Positions 1 through 12,700 are shown, counted from the stretch's first letter. The stretch: DNA of 64,000 nucleotides from Beverwykella pulmonaria (GCA_001599595.1 BCHH01000001.1:4183068-4247067); one strand, 5' to 3'. Translations and numbers: made by a program. Notes: a model not told the origin generated them from the sequence alone.

Positions 1-639
1 GTTGAGGCGGCGACGAAAGTGATGTACGCCAAGCCAAGCTCACAACATGGCACACGGAAGTAATGAGGAAGCAACGAAAGATAAAATAATCACTACAGGG
101 AGCAACCCTATAACCCTAGAAGTTAGAAACCAAAGAGAGAAGCCTAGTTACAGATAGGAAGCAGGCCCGGCTAGAAAGGTTTTGAAACCAAATGCACCAA
201 GCCACCCAGACTCCATGTATTGTACATGAACACATCGGCCGTATAGATCGTAAACCGACAAACCAGCAAGCCGAAAGCCTAAATCCCTATCTATATCTAA
301 GGGTATCGCCCACAGATATTCATACAAAGAGACAAGAGAGAGAAACAAGACAAAAGAGATATAGACACAGCAGAGACCACCAGCGCCGACGGAGATGAAA
401 TTGATGGTCGGGCTTCCTTTTAGTATGGACCTAGATCTCGAGAATATTAGCTGTATGAAAATCTCAACATAGGATGAAAAAAAGAATGCCCGTGCCAATG
501 TCCGCAATCGGTACGTGAGATGCAGCGCGCATATGATCAAGGCCATGAGTGGTAATTGATCACATTGCATTGAACTGGATAGCTGGTGGACATAACTGCT
601 AAGGGTTGTCATGGACATTGTTGAGTCTCCCAAAGGAAT
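1..639. other. 3' flank of adenosine deaminase gene, no gene recognised
   Basis: This stretch lies directly downstream of the adenosine deaminase stop codon. A 161-codon minus-strand frame (148-633) begins 6 bases after that stop, but it has no recognisable domain and irregular composition. It most likely overlaps 3' untranslated sequence. Nothing else was recognised. Confidence 0.4.
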
Positions 640-2901
640 TCAAGAGTTGCGTACCAAGGTTTTCGAGCGTTCGTACAATTCGGCCGCTTTCTTCGGGTCG
701 ATTTCGAACGTGTACCCCTCCTCATTTTGAACGAACTTTCCGAGCAGCTCTTTAGTTTTAGTAGTCTCGTACCGAGTCACTATATCCTGACAAAACTTCG
801 CCCAAGACTTGTGAAAGATCTCCTTGCCCCTCTTTATCTCTGGTAGAGACAGGCAACTGTACTCGAGGCTCCACAGTGCGAGTTGCTTCCAACTGTGGAT
901 CGTCATAGATGGAGCGCCAACCATGATTTGGTAGAACTCGTGAGACATAGAGTTGCTAGAGTTGTACCCACTCTAGTTAGCGTATGAAACATGACGAAGA
1001 GCAACGGCCACACAATAGACGTCAGCGAGATCGGAGTGCTTACCTGAAGAGCGAGGGATTGTCACTGTTGACTGTACAAGGGACACCTGCAGCTAGAAGC
1101 GCGGGGTAAGGGTGTTCCTTGATATTCCTGCAGAGATGCAACAACTCGTTTGATATGGGACATAGCTCGATGCATATGCCGGGTTGGCTATCCGTCTTCT
1201 TGAAGTACTCGAGCAAGTGCGGGTGCTTCAAGAGAGAAAAGCCGTGGCCAATGCGCTTGGATTTTAAGAGGCACGCATCGTAGAGATTCGATTTACTAGG
1301 CTCCTTCATCCCACCGGTGTCGAGTAAAGTCTCACCGGCGTGGAACAGGAAAGGGATATCCAATCCCTTCTCCGCGCAGATTTTCTGGAAGGCCACTAGT
1401 TCATTGTAATAGAAACCAATATTGTTAGGGCGGTCTTCTGCGCCAACGAGATCAAACCCTGGGCAGTATTAGCAGAAGAAGGAGAATTGGCAAAGAAATA
1501 ACTAGACTTACCGCAAATGAGATCTGGATATCGGATTTTCAAATCTATGCAATCCCTCATTTCATCCTGCATCATTTTATTACTAATGGACCGTGGCGTA
1601 CAGTACACTATTTTGAGACCGAAAGGAAACAAGTGACCCTGTCCTTGTTTCTCGAGTGCCTCTTTCTTCTCTTTCACCCCTTTCGCGATTAGTTTCATCT
1701 GGCCCGCGTTGGTAATCTTCCCTGTGCCATCATCGGTTGGTATGCTTTTGTCCAGCAACATAGGCCGAAGTTCGGCGTACATGATCTTCTCTTTGATCAT
1801 GTGGTCAATTGCGTTACTAATATACCACTTGTACACCTTTTCATAATTCAAAAGACCTTTGAAACATCGGGTAGCTTGATTGAACCGAGCCCAAACACTG
1901 TCATGTAATGCAATTGTCAGAAATCGTGTTTGTGTAGAAGATGCAAATAAGGGAACTAACCCGTTTACAGTTTGCGATGGACTGTATGCCTCCTTCTCGC
2001 TAAGCACCATCTTTTCCAAGAGCCATTTTTCGGCTGGCTCAAGAATGACTAAGCCTTGTTCTGAGCTGTTAGGAAGGTCCTCACGGGTGAGCTCACTAGC
2101 CTCTGTCGATGGGTAAAGGTGACCGTAAAGTGTTTTGAACTTCTCCTGGAAATCCGACCACTTCATCCAAAGGTTTTTTTCGAGATCGGGATTCCTGAAG
2201 TTGTTTTTTTCTCCTTTTGGGTAATCCTCGGAGAATATATCAACGAGTTTGTGGTCCTTTGGCTTTACACTAAAGACCATCTCGGTTTCCTCAAGATCCT
2301 TTTTGTTCATGATAGGTCGGATGCTCCTGATGCACATATTATCCATCTTACGGGCTTCTTCTAGTAGCCTTTGGGGATGAAGCTCAGCGTTGAAATGAAG
2401 ATGTAGGATTGCCCCCTTGGGGACTTGCTGCGCAATCTGGAAGAGTTGGCTGTCCTCTTCGATGCGATCTTTGTTTGTAAGAAACTGTCCACCCATATCT
2501 AAGGTTTCAGGGCCTGGTAATGCCTCTGATGGTATATTGCCGAATGTAGTTTCACGCTCGTACTCCCTGATACTGTGAATGATGGCGCCAGCCTTCTTCT
2601 CAGAATCTCCTGCTTCATCTCTTGCCTGGCAGTCCCAGGACTTGTTACTTTCGGCCTTGAGGAGGTCTATGCGATCTTTCGCATATTTGGTAGCCTCTGG
2701 TTGTGGAGGTCTCAGAGCATTGTCGAAAGCCTCGTACGCAGCCTTGACATTTTGTTGTATTTCTTGTTCATTTTTGACATCCTCTGTAATTTCAACATTG
2801 CCAACCCCTTTCGCCGCCATCTTGAACGATGATCTTGTTGTAGGCACAGGACTTCTTGGGGATCTCTTTCTCTTCTTGTCTTTCAAGTCAGCGGGGGACA
2901 T
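640..2901 (-). CDS. ADGF/CECR1-type adenosine deaminase, 4 exons
   Basis: The product should hydrolyse adenosine to inosine (purine salvage). The proposed model is complement(join(640..955,1044..1458,1512..1897,1961..2901)), about 685 aa. Metal-dependent adenosine deaminase hallmarks are visible in order: PKGAILHLHF near residues 161-170 (metal-binding HxH), then FHAGET, IGHG, ELCPISNELL, VNSDNP and MSHEFYQ across the exon joins. Two introns (53 and 88 nt) restore the frame. A third (1898-1960, 63 nt, donor GTTAGT) is a multiple of three without stops, so the frame reads through it. Removing it gives VNGVWARFNQAT, which matches the family pattern better. No signal peptide is apparent, unlike secreted animal ADGFs. 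The N-terminus is Lys/Arg-rich; the true start could be the Met at residue 28. The family is clear; the exact N-terminus and third intron are inferred. Confidence 0.88.
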
Positions 2902-4387
2902 AGTTAGCCTGTTGGATGCTCTTCAGAGGCGTCTCTGTCACGTACGGAGCTGCAGATATGTCAATATACGGTTGACACCAAATGCTGTGACGAAAAGTCT
3001 CACTGCCAGAGAAATAGGGGTTAAGGGTAACATACAATGCAGGTAGATAGATGGGTTGGGAATGGTGGATGAACATGCGTGTACCTGGATGTAATTATGT
3101 ATTCGCAGCCTGACGCCCGATTGAATGTGGTGATGGATTGAAGATAGAGGCTGTGTATCACGAGCCAGGTATCAAGAGCCTGAATCGGGTCTGTATACGA
3201 TCTTGTTGCTATTGGACGATGTAAGATTATCAGTCGGTTGGAATAGTGGAGACAGAGTGGTGAACAACAAGTGCCGATGAGGGATTTCGATAGACGCAGG
3301 CCCACGTTCTGGCCTAGTCATAGGGTTAGACATGCTGCGCCCCTCAGACCTGTATGAGATCTGATGTATGTATACGGCGGGCGGTTCAACAGGCAGAATC
3401 AGTGTCTGATGCCTTGGAAATGACCACGGTGATACTAGATTGAGAACGCGGGGATGACTGTGACAGATATGGAATAGAACATGATGAGTGGAGCGAGGGG
3501 GCGAGGGGATCATTTCCACGTTGATTGAAAGATACGGGGATAGCGCCGAGTTGAGGTCTCTTGATTCCTTGATGCGGAAGTGCACGAGACATGAAAAGGG
3601 AGCGGCGTAGTTGAAACCTCAGGACGAAATGATAGTTAATGAAGCTGCTACATACATCAGCGCACGCTCTCTGCGCACGAGTGGTTGGGCATCCGACAGG
3701 TTCAACTGACGCGACGGCAGCGAGGTGAGCTTCGAGGTTTATATCGCGGTCGGCGCTGATATGGTGTTCGAAGCAGCAAACGTGAGATGGGAGGGCTGGA
3801 GGTCGGCGCGGAATGACGAAACGAAGCACCAGTAACAACAACGTGCTGCGCCCTCTTCAAACAAGCTGCTATTGTCGATAGCTGTCAATAGAGGCACAGT
3901 AGTCTAAAGTGGAGAGGGTGCACAACCATGGACCTCGCTGTTCAACATCAGTTTGAGGCTGTGCTTGTCCCATGGAATGGAGCCTAATTAGTCGGTGGCT
4001 TTGCTTGCCCCTCCTGTTAGAAGCCTGAGGCATCCACTCGCTGCACAGACAGCGAGGCTGAGAGCTCTGACCGGTTTGTCTGGGCATGCCGCCCGAAACG
4101 TGCACGACCAACTCTTCCTTTCGTCGTATCCAGCCATTCTTTCTTTTCTGTTCTACTCTGCATCCGTTACGTCGCTCGCTTCGTCGCCCGCCTCGTCACC
4201 CGCCACCATGGCCTGAGGCTCTTCCTCTTCATATATACCCTCATAGTCTCATTCCAGCTTCATTTTAGCGTTTCATCACACCCATGTTTTCGCTCGTATA
4301 TACTGCGCCTGCTCATTGATAGCTCCTCGAGTACTGCCACTATCACCTCTCCCGCTCTCCCGCCCTCATCACATCGCATCACCTACC
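2902..4387. other. Intergenic region, no supported gene
   Basis: Upstream of both the adenosine deaminase (minus) and the membrane-protein gene (plus), this 1.5 kb carries several overlapping frames of 60-150 codons on both strands. They are rich in Arg, Ser, Pro and His and share no domain or signal. It should hold both promoters. A TATA-like TATATATACCC lies at about 4232-4242, upstream of the plus-strand start. Confidence 0.35.
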
Positions 4388-5801
4388 ATGCATTGGCTCC
4401 AAAACGGGTCAGGCAAGAGTTCGCTCGACCAGCTGCAGCTCGACATTGTAGGATTTCTCGCCATCCTTGGCGAAGGTTCCGTGTTGGCCAACGCTCAGGT
4501 TTCGACACTTTCGAGATGGATTTTTCTGCCCCGGTTGATACCTGCACCGCAGGCTATGATGAGGCCGACACGGCCCATCAAGCTTGAGCCTGTGCCTGGC
4601 TTTGTAACAGGTGTATTTTCGGGAAACCATAGGGACTCGATAAACCATATTGGAAACATTGTGTGGTGAGTCTTCCATGGTTAACATCTCACTTGTAGCC
4701 TGGCAAGCATCTCCTCCACCCCGCTTGTTCCTTCCTTGAGTAGCTCCTCCTGCTCCTGCACATTCTCCATTCACCGGGGACACTACTCCAACACCAGCTT
4801 TACCATTGAGCACTGTGTCCCAATTAGTCAAATGTCATTCAGCTGCTCACTTCCTGTGACCATTCGTTAATCTTTCTCATAGCGATGCTAGCAACCTCCC
4901 CGCACACTCCGTCCGCGTCGTCGCTATCAACCGTACATCCAATAGTCCTTTGAAATCCAAGACCATTGCGCCGCTCACCATCGTTCTCTTCCTCGGCTTC
5001 TTCCTCTCCGCCATCCTCCTCGCCATCTCCATTTGGCACGATGACGGCATGTCCGTTGTTGCCGTCGTCCTCCTCTCCCTCCTCTCATCTCTCATCGGGT
5101 GGGGCAACAAATGGACCTTAGAACTCCCCAAACGCAGAGTGAAAGAAGGTTTCGTTCCGCGTGGAGACGTTGTAATACGATATCCAAAGGGCAGCTTCCT
5201 AATTGTGCGGTGTGAGGAGGACGTCGCGCGGGAGCTATACTTTGCCCCGGAGACCATAAGATACATGCTGGAGCACGGGCCTGCCTATAGGATCTTGAGT
5301 TTGGTTGGCACCATGATGCTGATGGGCGGTGTCATCTGCCTCGCTAACGCCCAGATCATTCCTCAGATAGCCTGGGCTGGGTCGTACATGCTCCTCGGCT
5401 CATCGTACTGGATTGTTGCTGCGTTGCCGGGGAAATTGCACTGGGACCACTCGTGCTACACAGTCAAGAATGAATGTCTCTCCGACTCGAACATGAATGT
5501 TAAGGGCTATCCAAGCCAAAGCGACACCTTCACCAAGGCCCTGTGGAAAGCAATAGTTGTGGCCAAAAGCACGGATTGGGTCCTTAAGAGCGCTGCTTGT
5601 CCGGATACGGAGGCGTGGCGCCTCTGGTTGAGTGCGGCAAAGACCGTGGCGAAAGATGTCCGTCTTGCAGAGAGCAACAAGGAAGATGTCAAGACGTGGC
5701 AGGTCCCAGATTGGGATCCGCAAAGTCATCTGGTCGCATTGTTGAACGAACAGGTGCAGAAAGATGACAAGAGTATGGTCGGAGGCATTGAAGAGGTGTA
5801 G
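4388..5801 (+). CDS. Conserved hypothetical four-TM membrane protein
   Basis: The function is unknown. The proposed model is join(4388..4665,4883..5801), 398 aa. The intron starts GTGAGT and ends TCATAG; joining gives the continuous sequence GNIVCDASNLPAHSVRV. Hydrophobic segments are seen near residues 118-142, 147-165, 228-247 and 252-270, in two pairs separated by about 60 polar residues. A cytosolic-looking C-terminal part ends in EEV. The N-terminal 115 residues are soluble, with an aromatic/basic stretch. The intron (217 nt) is long for this window and contains an open stretch from about 4701 to 4868, so an extra exon there is possible. The coding nature of 4883-5801 is well supported by length and composition; the first exon less so. 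Confidence 0.65.
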
Positions 5802-6250
5802 AATGTTTATTTGAAAAGGAGGAGGAAGGCAGCACTGATTTCTTGTTATTTAATTGGATATGTGCATGGCATGGATTGGGTTGGGCATTCTGGATGACTT
5901 AACGACCACGACTTATGACCATAACGAACAATATCAAGCGGCGCAATTCTCCCCTACAACCATCGCATTTTTTACAATTACCACATATCATAGGCTGGGC
6001 ATAGTTAATCCTGTATTTTAATTGGACCTCTCATTCATTCTCCGACCTTCTCATGTCGTAACTCCCCCGCCTTCGTGGTGACTTTTTAGCGACCTCTGGT
6101 TTCTCTTTTCCGGCCAGCATGAGCTATAAGCCTTCTGCAGAAAAGGACTTTGCAGGCCAAGACTGTTTGCCTAGATATCAGCTCGCTTACATTGCGGAGC
6201 TTCGGCTCGGTGGGATTCCCTACTGCTGCTTTGTACCATCTCCCAGCAAC
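5802..6250. other. Convergent 3' region between membrane protein and RRP46
   Basis: Two genes end toward each other here. The stretch is moderately AT-rich with several TTTATTT or TTTTACAATT runs suitable for poly(A) signals. No coding sequence was recognised. Confidence 0.4.
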
Positions 6251-7130
6251 TCAAGTAGAAACCCTCCACCTCTGCTCTTCACCCACCTTGCTCGCCACCA
6301 CACCTCTCAACCACGTCGCCAGATTCCCCTGTTGCCCATCAACCTCCATCCCCTCTCCGATTTCAACCCCACCACCACCTTCTTTGCAGCACACTTCCTC
6401 CGCCATCTCATACGCCTCCTCCCACTCCTCATAGCTAAACAATCCCTCACTCTCATTCAGCAATAATCTGCGGTCGCCTGAAAAAGCAAAGACGTGTACA
6501 GACTGGATCGGGCTCGCGCGGAGTAGGTCGGCGGCTGTTGGGGAGAGGAGAGGCGTTGTAGCGGTCTTGGATTTCGTAAATGGGATGGCGATTAGCGTAG
6601 ATATCAGGGTTGTAGAGAGCGGGATGGAGGAGCTGAGGAGGGCGAGGAGGGAGGTATGTAGGAGGTGTGGGAGAAGTGTCAGGGACTATGACTGTCAGTC
6701 ACTGTGGTTGCGATTGCGCATCAACTAGAAATGAAAGAGACATACCGTATCCACGCTGCTCGAGGCCTCTTCCTCGGGCAGACTCCTCACTTGCAGAGTG
6801 ATCTGCACCAGTGTCCGTGGTATACTCCGCGTCAGGATGATGCTGCGCATTGTGTTGTGGAGGATTGTTTCGAGGTGGCGTTCTTTGGGACCTAAATCCA
6901 TCGCATCAGCAACGACTCTTTCTTCGAACAGGACCAGATTATAGCAACGTACTTCCAACACCAGAAGCCGGCCTGATATTGACCTCCACCGTCGCCTCCT
7001 CGGGCATCTCATCTCGTCGCTGAACCTCGATCGGCCCGTTTACGGCCCCAATTATCGAGTAGCCATTGTGTGTGTAGGTTGCGGAGCCGTCGGCGCGGTG
7101 GAGATGTGAGAGGCGAGCTTCGGGTGCCAT
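6251..7130 (-). CDS. RRP46: Exosome complex component Rrp46 (RNase PH-like)
   Basis: This is a ring subunit of the RNA exosome, which processes and degrades RNA 3'-5' in nucleus and cytoplasm. The proposed model is complement(join(6251..6685,6746..6891,6953..7130)), 252 aa, close to the usual size of about 220-250. The introns are 61 and 60 nt with GTACGT/TTTAG and GTATGT/ATAG borders. The N-terminus has the RNase PH fold pattern: ADGSATY, then VNGPIEVQRRDE and a strand of EVNIRPASGVG that joins across intron 1 to SPKERHLE. The C-terminal domain includes SVHVFAFSGDRRLLLNESEG. As in eukaryotic ring subunits, phosphorolytic residues are not obviously kept. The gene is divergent to PEX4, 358 bp apart. 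Confidence 0.9.
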
Positions 7131-7488
7131 GTTCGAGGGTAGTGCCTGGGCGCGGGCGCGTTTGCTAGAATGATGGCGGCACGGCTGGCAGATACTGTGG
7201 AGCTTTGCGAAGCTGGAGCAATCTTTTTTGGCGTTTTACTGGAATCTAACGGATGGGCAGCTGGGCATACCACGGTCGGTGCTGGGGACTTCGCAGACCA
7301 GTCGTGATGTTTGTCTTTGAGAATGCCTGTCGAAAAGTTCGCGGGGACACTCTCTGTTCGCCCTCTGGCTCGAGCGCTGCCGAGGTGCATGACTGATCCG
7401 TCATCTGCGCTCGAGAGCGGACGTCCAGAACAACATACAACTCTACCTCCACCTTCTCTCTCTCACATACATAGCACGCACGACAATC
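7131..7488. promoter_or_regulatory. Shared bidirectional promoter region RRP46/PEX4
   Basis: These 358 bases separate two divergent housekeeping genes and must hold both promoters. A CT-rich stretch (about 7440-7470) precedes the PEX4 ATG, as is common in fungal 5' leaders. No clear TATA box was seen. Confidence 0.5.
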
Positions 7489-8133
7489 ATGGCCAGCTCC
7501 TCGCGCACCCAATCCCCCACCAAGCGTCTTCTGACCGAGCTGCAAACATACCAATCCGACCCCAACGATGCGCTCCTTGAGCTGGGCCCCGTCAACGATG
7601 ATGAATTGATGCATTGGCGGGCAGTGATGAAGGGGGTGCCTGGAACAGCTTATGAAGGTATGTTCCCACCGTAATCATATCCAGAAGTGCGGTCGCGTAA
7701 CCCACCTTGACTTCCACCATGCATACTCCATTCACTACAAGCGTTTGTACTGACAACTCCGCAAGGCGGCCGCTGGCTTCTCACCATCGCCATCCCACCC
7801 ACCTACCCTCTCACACCGCCTACCATAAAATTCGCAACCCCCATCTGCCACCCGAACGTCGATTTCCGCACCGGCGAGATCTGTCTCGATCTCCTCAAGT
7901 CATCTTGGTCGCCTGCGTACACAATTAGTACGACGTTGACGTCTATACATCAGTTATTGACGTCAGCGGAACCGGACAGTCCCTTAAATGTGGATATTGC
8001 GCAGCTGTTGAGGCAGGAGGATTATGTAGGGGCAGAGGCCCTGATTAGGTTTTACACGGAGACGGAAAGGTATGAGAGGAGGTGGGATGGGGAGAGGGAG
8101 AGGGAGAGGGAGAGAGAGGCGGGGAGAGTGTGA
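7489..8133 (+). CDS. PEX4: Peroxisomal ubiquitin-conjugating enzyme E2 (Pex4-like)
   Basis: The product is an E2 enzyme; Pex4 ubiquitinates the PTS1 receptor Pex5 at the peroxisome so that it can be recycled. The proposed model is join(7489..7657,7766..8133), 178 aa, matching the family's about 160-185. The intron (108 nt) runs GTATGT to GCAAG and joins as TAYEGGRWLLTI. The UBC fold landmarks are present: the HPN motif at residues 85-87 and the catalytic Cys at about residue 96 in GEICLDLL, followed by the tryptophan loop SSWSPAYT. SAEPDSPLNVD and GAEALIRFYTE are as in other fungal Pex4 proteins. The tail is a run of Arg/Glu encoded by a GAGAGG simple repeat at about 8088-8124, probably length-variable. 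It is assigned to Pex4 rather than another E2 from the C-terminal pattern, with good but not absolute certainty. Confidence 0.85.
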
Positions 8134-9244
8134 GGGAAGTGTAGGTGAAGGTAATACGTCGTATGTGGGAGGTGATGAGTAAGTGGAAACCTTAGTTGTC
8201 GACACAGTGGTTGCAAATGTGAACGATACGTTGGATAATGGAGTGGCGGTATGAGCAGGCGTTTTAAGGGGTCGATACGTCGCGGTTCTGTTCATCTGCA
8301 GCATTATAGTTGGTAGATCTATTACCCTTTCAAGAGACATTAAGCGCGAACTGCCCCTTCGGCATGAATAGTGTAATTCCAAGAGATATACAACACCACG
8401 AATATACAGTGAAGCGCCACAGTAACATTCGCTAATAGGTGGAGGGCTATCTGCATTTGCATCTGTATGCTTCTTTGAAGTGGCCAAATTAAAGTACCAG
8501 AAGGGCACGTCCAAGCGACTAGTGGTAGAGATTAGTAATTGCTAGGCAACGTTCTAGCAGAAGAAAGCATCTCAAAAGGAATGCTCAAAGGTGATGCGAG
8601 TTCTTTCAAATGTTTCACGCGAAGGAAGATTTAGCTGAGGTATATTTGGCTCCCATCGGGAAATTCCCAATAGAGTCAGATCACCCAGCATGGCCAAAAG
8701 CAAGCATCTAAAATAGTACTGCCAACTTTGCTGCACCAAGAAGCAAAATAAGTAGTAGAGCTAGTCATTGATGATATTCAAGCCTCAAAATGCAACGCTT
8801 AATCAGCCAGCCTCATGAAGAACCCAGCAAAACACCGCCGGTTAAGGGTGTTTCTTGAAGCAACATCATGTAGTTCTCAGACACCCTTCTCGACCACACC
8901 TTGCTATGCAACCCAATATTAAAAGTCGACGTCGTGGCACGATTGTTGCAGAAAGGAAAGTAATCGTGACTACCTATACCGCCTCGCTTCCCTAACGCAA
9001 GCCAGCATTCGCCCGCTCAGCTGGTGACGCAAACAGCCACCACCCGCCTAGCACCACCCTTGAAGGACCCGAGTACTTAATAAAATTCACGCCCACAAAG
9101 CCAGGTTCTAGACGCACCCGCGGGACGGCCCTAGGTAGGATCACATGACCGCTTGACGTCTCTCAACCCGAGCTCCCGACTTTGGCGGGATGCGTGACTG
9201 ATGTATGCTGGCGACTTCAGCCATCTGATAGAAGGTAGTTTTAG
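8134..9244. other. Intergenic region, nothing recognised
   Basis: About 1.1 kb between PEX4 and the next minus-strand gene. Only short overlapping frames occur (for example 7984-8514 minus, which overlaps PEX4 antisense). No RNA gene, repeat or domain was recognised. Confidence 0.35.
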
Positions 9245-9790
9245 TCATCCTGCCACGACCCATTGGTTGCGTCGCCAGGTCGTGCTACCGTTGCTGGACA
9301 TTGTAACCTCGCCGCGGAGAGTTACGTTCTGGACCGGCAGGCTGTTCGTTGAAACTCGCCGTGTGTACGATATTGTGTGGGCTTCGACTTCTGTCGTCGG
9401 CCCGTGAGAAGGATCATAAGAGTGCCGCCGAATCGTTGGAAGGGGATAGAAGCGCGGATCGTATGGCCCTGGCAGTGGTTGAGGTGGGGAGGTCCAGGGA
9501 TAAATTGGCCGGAACGTAGGTGCGAGTTGGTCCTTGCTTGGAGAGCAGCGATCTTGTCTCAGATCTTTCTCCGAGGGAGCTTGGCATGACTTCGAGTTCT
9601 TCTCTTCTTGTACAACTTGACATGATGTTGGTGTCTTTCTTTTTCTCCGTATGCAATGTAGCACAGCTAATCGAATACCCGTTACTACTACAAGCACCAG
9701 TAGGAATATCTTGGGCAGTTGTGCGTATGTAGTCGAGGTGGTGAGGTTGGATATACGGGAAGGTCCCGCAGGTATGGAGGGAGGAGGCAT
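9245..9790 (-). CDS. Hypothetical single-pass membrane protein
   Basis: The function is unknown. The frame encodes about 181 aa from the Met in MPPPSIPAG. One strong hydrophobic segment (about residues 25-45, KIFLLVLVVVTGIRLAVL) is followed by a basic stop-transfer RRKRK, giving a probable type of N-out single-pass topology. The middle is Pro-rich with an aromatic/Pro stretch IYPWTSPPQPLPGPYDPRFYP, then SYTRRVSTNSLP. The C-terminus is LRGEVTMSSNGSTTWRRNQWVVAG. This type of C-terminus looks conserved rather than random and recalls small uncharacterised ascomycete proteins (recollection, not a search). An additional upstream exon around 9925-10190 was considered but could not be joined without a stop. 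Confidence 0.5.
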   Translation of the reverse strand: MPPPSIPAGPSRISNLTTSTTYAQLPKIFLLVLVVVTGIRLAVLHCIRRKRKTPTSCQVVQEEKNSKSCQAPSEKDLRQDRCSPSKDQLAPTFRPIYPWTSPPQPLPGPYDPRFYPLPTIRRHSYDPSHGPTTEVEAHTISYTRRVSTNSLPVQNVTLRGEVTMSSNGSTTWRRNQWVVAG

Positions 9791-9799
9791 TGAGCACAC

Positions 9800-12700
9800 G
9801 GAAAAGATACAGATTTATGAGCTTTGAGGTGTTTGGCTCTGCATATGTGAGGGTGTGGTGTGATGCAGGTATCCGGCTCTGTCGACCAGTCAGTGGATGG
9901 GAGCCCGCAGAGCTTTCATAGAACTCACATAGAAGGCGGGAGAGCCGTTGGGATAAGCGCTAGGGATTCTGTGTTCCGGTCAGTGTCAGCAAATTCTTGT
10001 TGCTTGCGTGTATGTTCTGTAGGATTAGCAGCATGGGTATAAATATACATGACGGGCGGCGAGTCCTCAGGTCGCATCTGCATCTCCAGACGACGCCCCT
10101 CATAAGAACAACACGGCCAAGGACGGCGCCGCATAGGAATGGCTTGACCAAGAAGGACTAAAACACTCTCTTCCGCGCGATGAAACCGCAAAAACCCAGC
10201 TCACCTCGAGGGGGAGGCAAGCCGATGCAAGTGCAGCGTTTCCATGATCGCCGCCGAAGTTCGTGATTTTCAGCTGCAACAATCGCGCCTCCCGATGAGA
10301 GACAGGTAAGGCTGCTAGGATAGTCCCGGATGAGCATGGTTGCTTGGTGGGTTCAGCAGAGGTGGACGTCTTGGAGATGCAGTTGGGGGAGCGTCTTCAG
10401 CTGAGGTGTGAACGATGGCGTCCAGGGGCCTGCACGCACGGGCATTCACATCCAGCATCGCGGAAGATCCGGCCATGGAGGCGAGCTGGCACATCACACC
10501 CATTCACCCATTTGCTTCAAACACCACTTGCGCTTTCCTGCTTGCACCCCTCGATGCCACCTCATCTCGATCCTGCTTCTGCCACGACGCGTGATGCCGC
10601 GCGCAACGCCTTCAGCTCCCTCAGAAACGCCAACCGAGCGTTAAGCTCATGCGTACGCGCTGGCGGGCGAATTAAGAACACCGAAATGCGTCATGTAAAG
10701 CAAAAAAATCAAGAATTAAGAAAGAAATAGATGGAACTCGCCTGTCAGGTATCCACAAAATTTGCCCCATATCTTCAATATTTCCTCCTGTTACGGCGTC
10801 CTTTTCCTATCTCGAGCTGTCCTGCATAAAGAGACTGTCCACCGCGGCTACATGATGTGAATGGCTTCTGCTACGCGAGTCCATGGCTTTTCCATGGCGT
10901 CATCTATATTTACAGATCCCCAGATCTCAGAGGACCTACAGGGTGGTCAGATCTGAGTCTGGACCGACGATCACCTGTCACGCCAGAGTCGAAGGTCTCG
11001 ACCTTATTTCGGCCATTCTATTCAACAGCTATATCGGGACGTATCGCCAGCGGAGAAGAGCTTTGTCGAATTCACAGTAGCGACGCCCACAACAGGACGC
11101 CCTACCACCTAAGGCAGTCTTCGTAGCAATCTAGACCTCACGCGAGCAGCAAGCGCGAGATGTACAGGCAGCCATCTGCTTCGTGCACTCCTGAGCATCT
11201 CACGGACACCACATTGCTGGGAAGAATAGCCGTTTGATCTTTTTCGCGTTATCCTTTGCCTCTTCGAAGACCTAGTGGCGACCGCAAAGTGGTCGTTTCA
11301 TCATGTCGCTTGACCCAACGTATCACAAGAGCTAGAAGGGAAGGAGGCAAATAATCGATGGTGAGGTCTTCGGGCACAGCGACATTACATTTCACACAGC
11401 GTCTAAATGCTTAGGAGCTTCCTATGTAGGTACTTGGTATTGTGTAGACCCTGTGAATGCTTCAATCTGAACTGAAGCTGATTTTCGACTAAGGCGCTTG
11501 GACACGCCGTGAATGGCTAGCTCTTTAATGAACTTCAAAGTAAGCATTATTTCTATTCGGACAATTCAAATTTCGGGTCATTCGCTTCCTTCCAGGCCAA
11601 CTCTCACTTTTTCCACGGGGAAGCCGTCGCCACGAGGCACGTGACCCAGCGCAGGTGCTTCCCCATTCCGGCACCTAATCTCCTGTATATCTTTACATGC
11701 ATTAAGTCATCCTTCGTTAGTCTTTCTTCTCAGCCTGAAGGAATTTTGCCCCTCTACCCTGTTTTTCCCATACGGCTGGATTCCATTTCTCGCATGTCCG
11801 TGTACATGCACAGCCACAAACCATCCTTCGCGGAATCCTTCGTACATCCTTAGCTCCGCTAATCGTGTGGCGGCCCGAACTTTGAGTTGACGACACCCCT
11901 AACCCCAACTTCCAAAGGCATTCGCGCCTGCGAGGCTTACTGGGGCGCCGCTCTTCCGGATCAACATACCTGGCATTTGTATCGCGTGGCAGGCAGGCAC
12001 GCTCACCGGTGGAGTAGTTGTTACTGCGCCTCCGGTGCGATCTACTAATCAGGCCACCTGCCCCGGGTGCAAGTATACGCATCACACCGCATCGATCATC
12101 CTTAACGCACAGGTCATCTCCTAGACAGCTCCGCCGCATTTGATATGCGGAGGGTGTTCGGCGGATGCCCTCCGTCTAGCCCATCACAGTACGTACCTCT
12201 TTCCTGTTGCTCAGGCAAATTCACGGCAAGGAACGTCTTCATCTCTGGTCGGGGACATTCTACTGGAGACTTAAATGAGAGGTCTCCTCAGCTTCGGACG
12301 CTCCGATTGATGAAGTGAGAGCAATATTCAGCTACTTGTAGAATTACCCGTTGCTCGGTTCAACTTAACCCCGATTTAAAGGTTTCTGATGCGGCCAGAG
12401 ACACTATTAGCCGCAGAGAGGTTTATGCTTTCTTTCTGCGTGCTCGAACACCTTTTCCTTCCTTTGTGAGCATCTAGGCTCTAGGTCACTGAGGACTCTA
12501 GACAAAGTAGATCAACTTGAGTTGGTACGGATAGGCTGTTGGTATTTTACTTGCACCCTATGCTACTAGAGCACAAATATTCAACCCTAATTTTGAAAGT
12601 TATAAGTCTGTAGAGAGCACAGGACGCAAATCAAAACCATTGACATTTCATCGTATCGTATCCTGTTGTCTTGGCTTTTACTGTTATAATCACCCACTAC

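Noticed and set aside
148..633. 161-codon minus-strand frame with hydrophobic stretches
   Set aside because: It begins 6 bases after the adenosine deaminase stop on the same strand, has no domain or promoter space, and most likely lies in the 3' untranslated region.
3386..3841. 151-codon minus-strand frame
   Set aside because: Composition is irregular, and it overlaps other equally long frames; no signal peptide, domain or splice pattern.
9925..10191. Possible upstream exon of the 9245-9790 gene
   Set aside because: A GTGAGT donor exists, but each acceptor tried leads to a stop before reaching the downstream frame.
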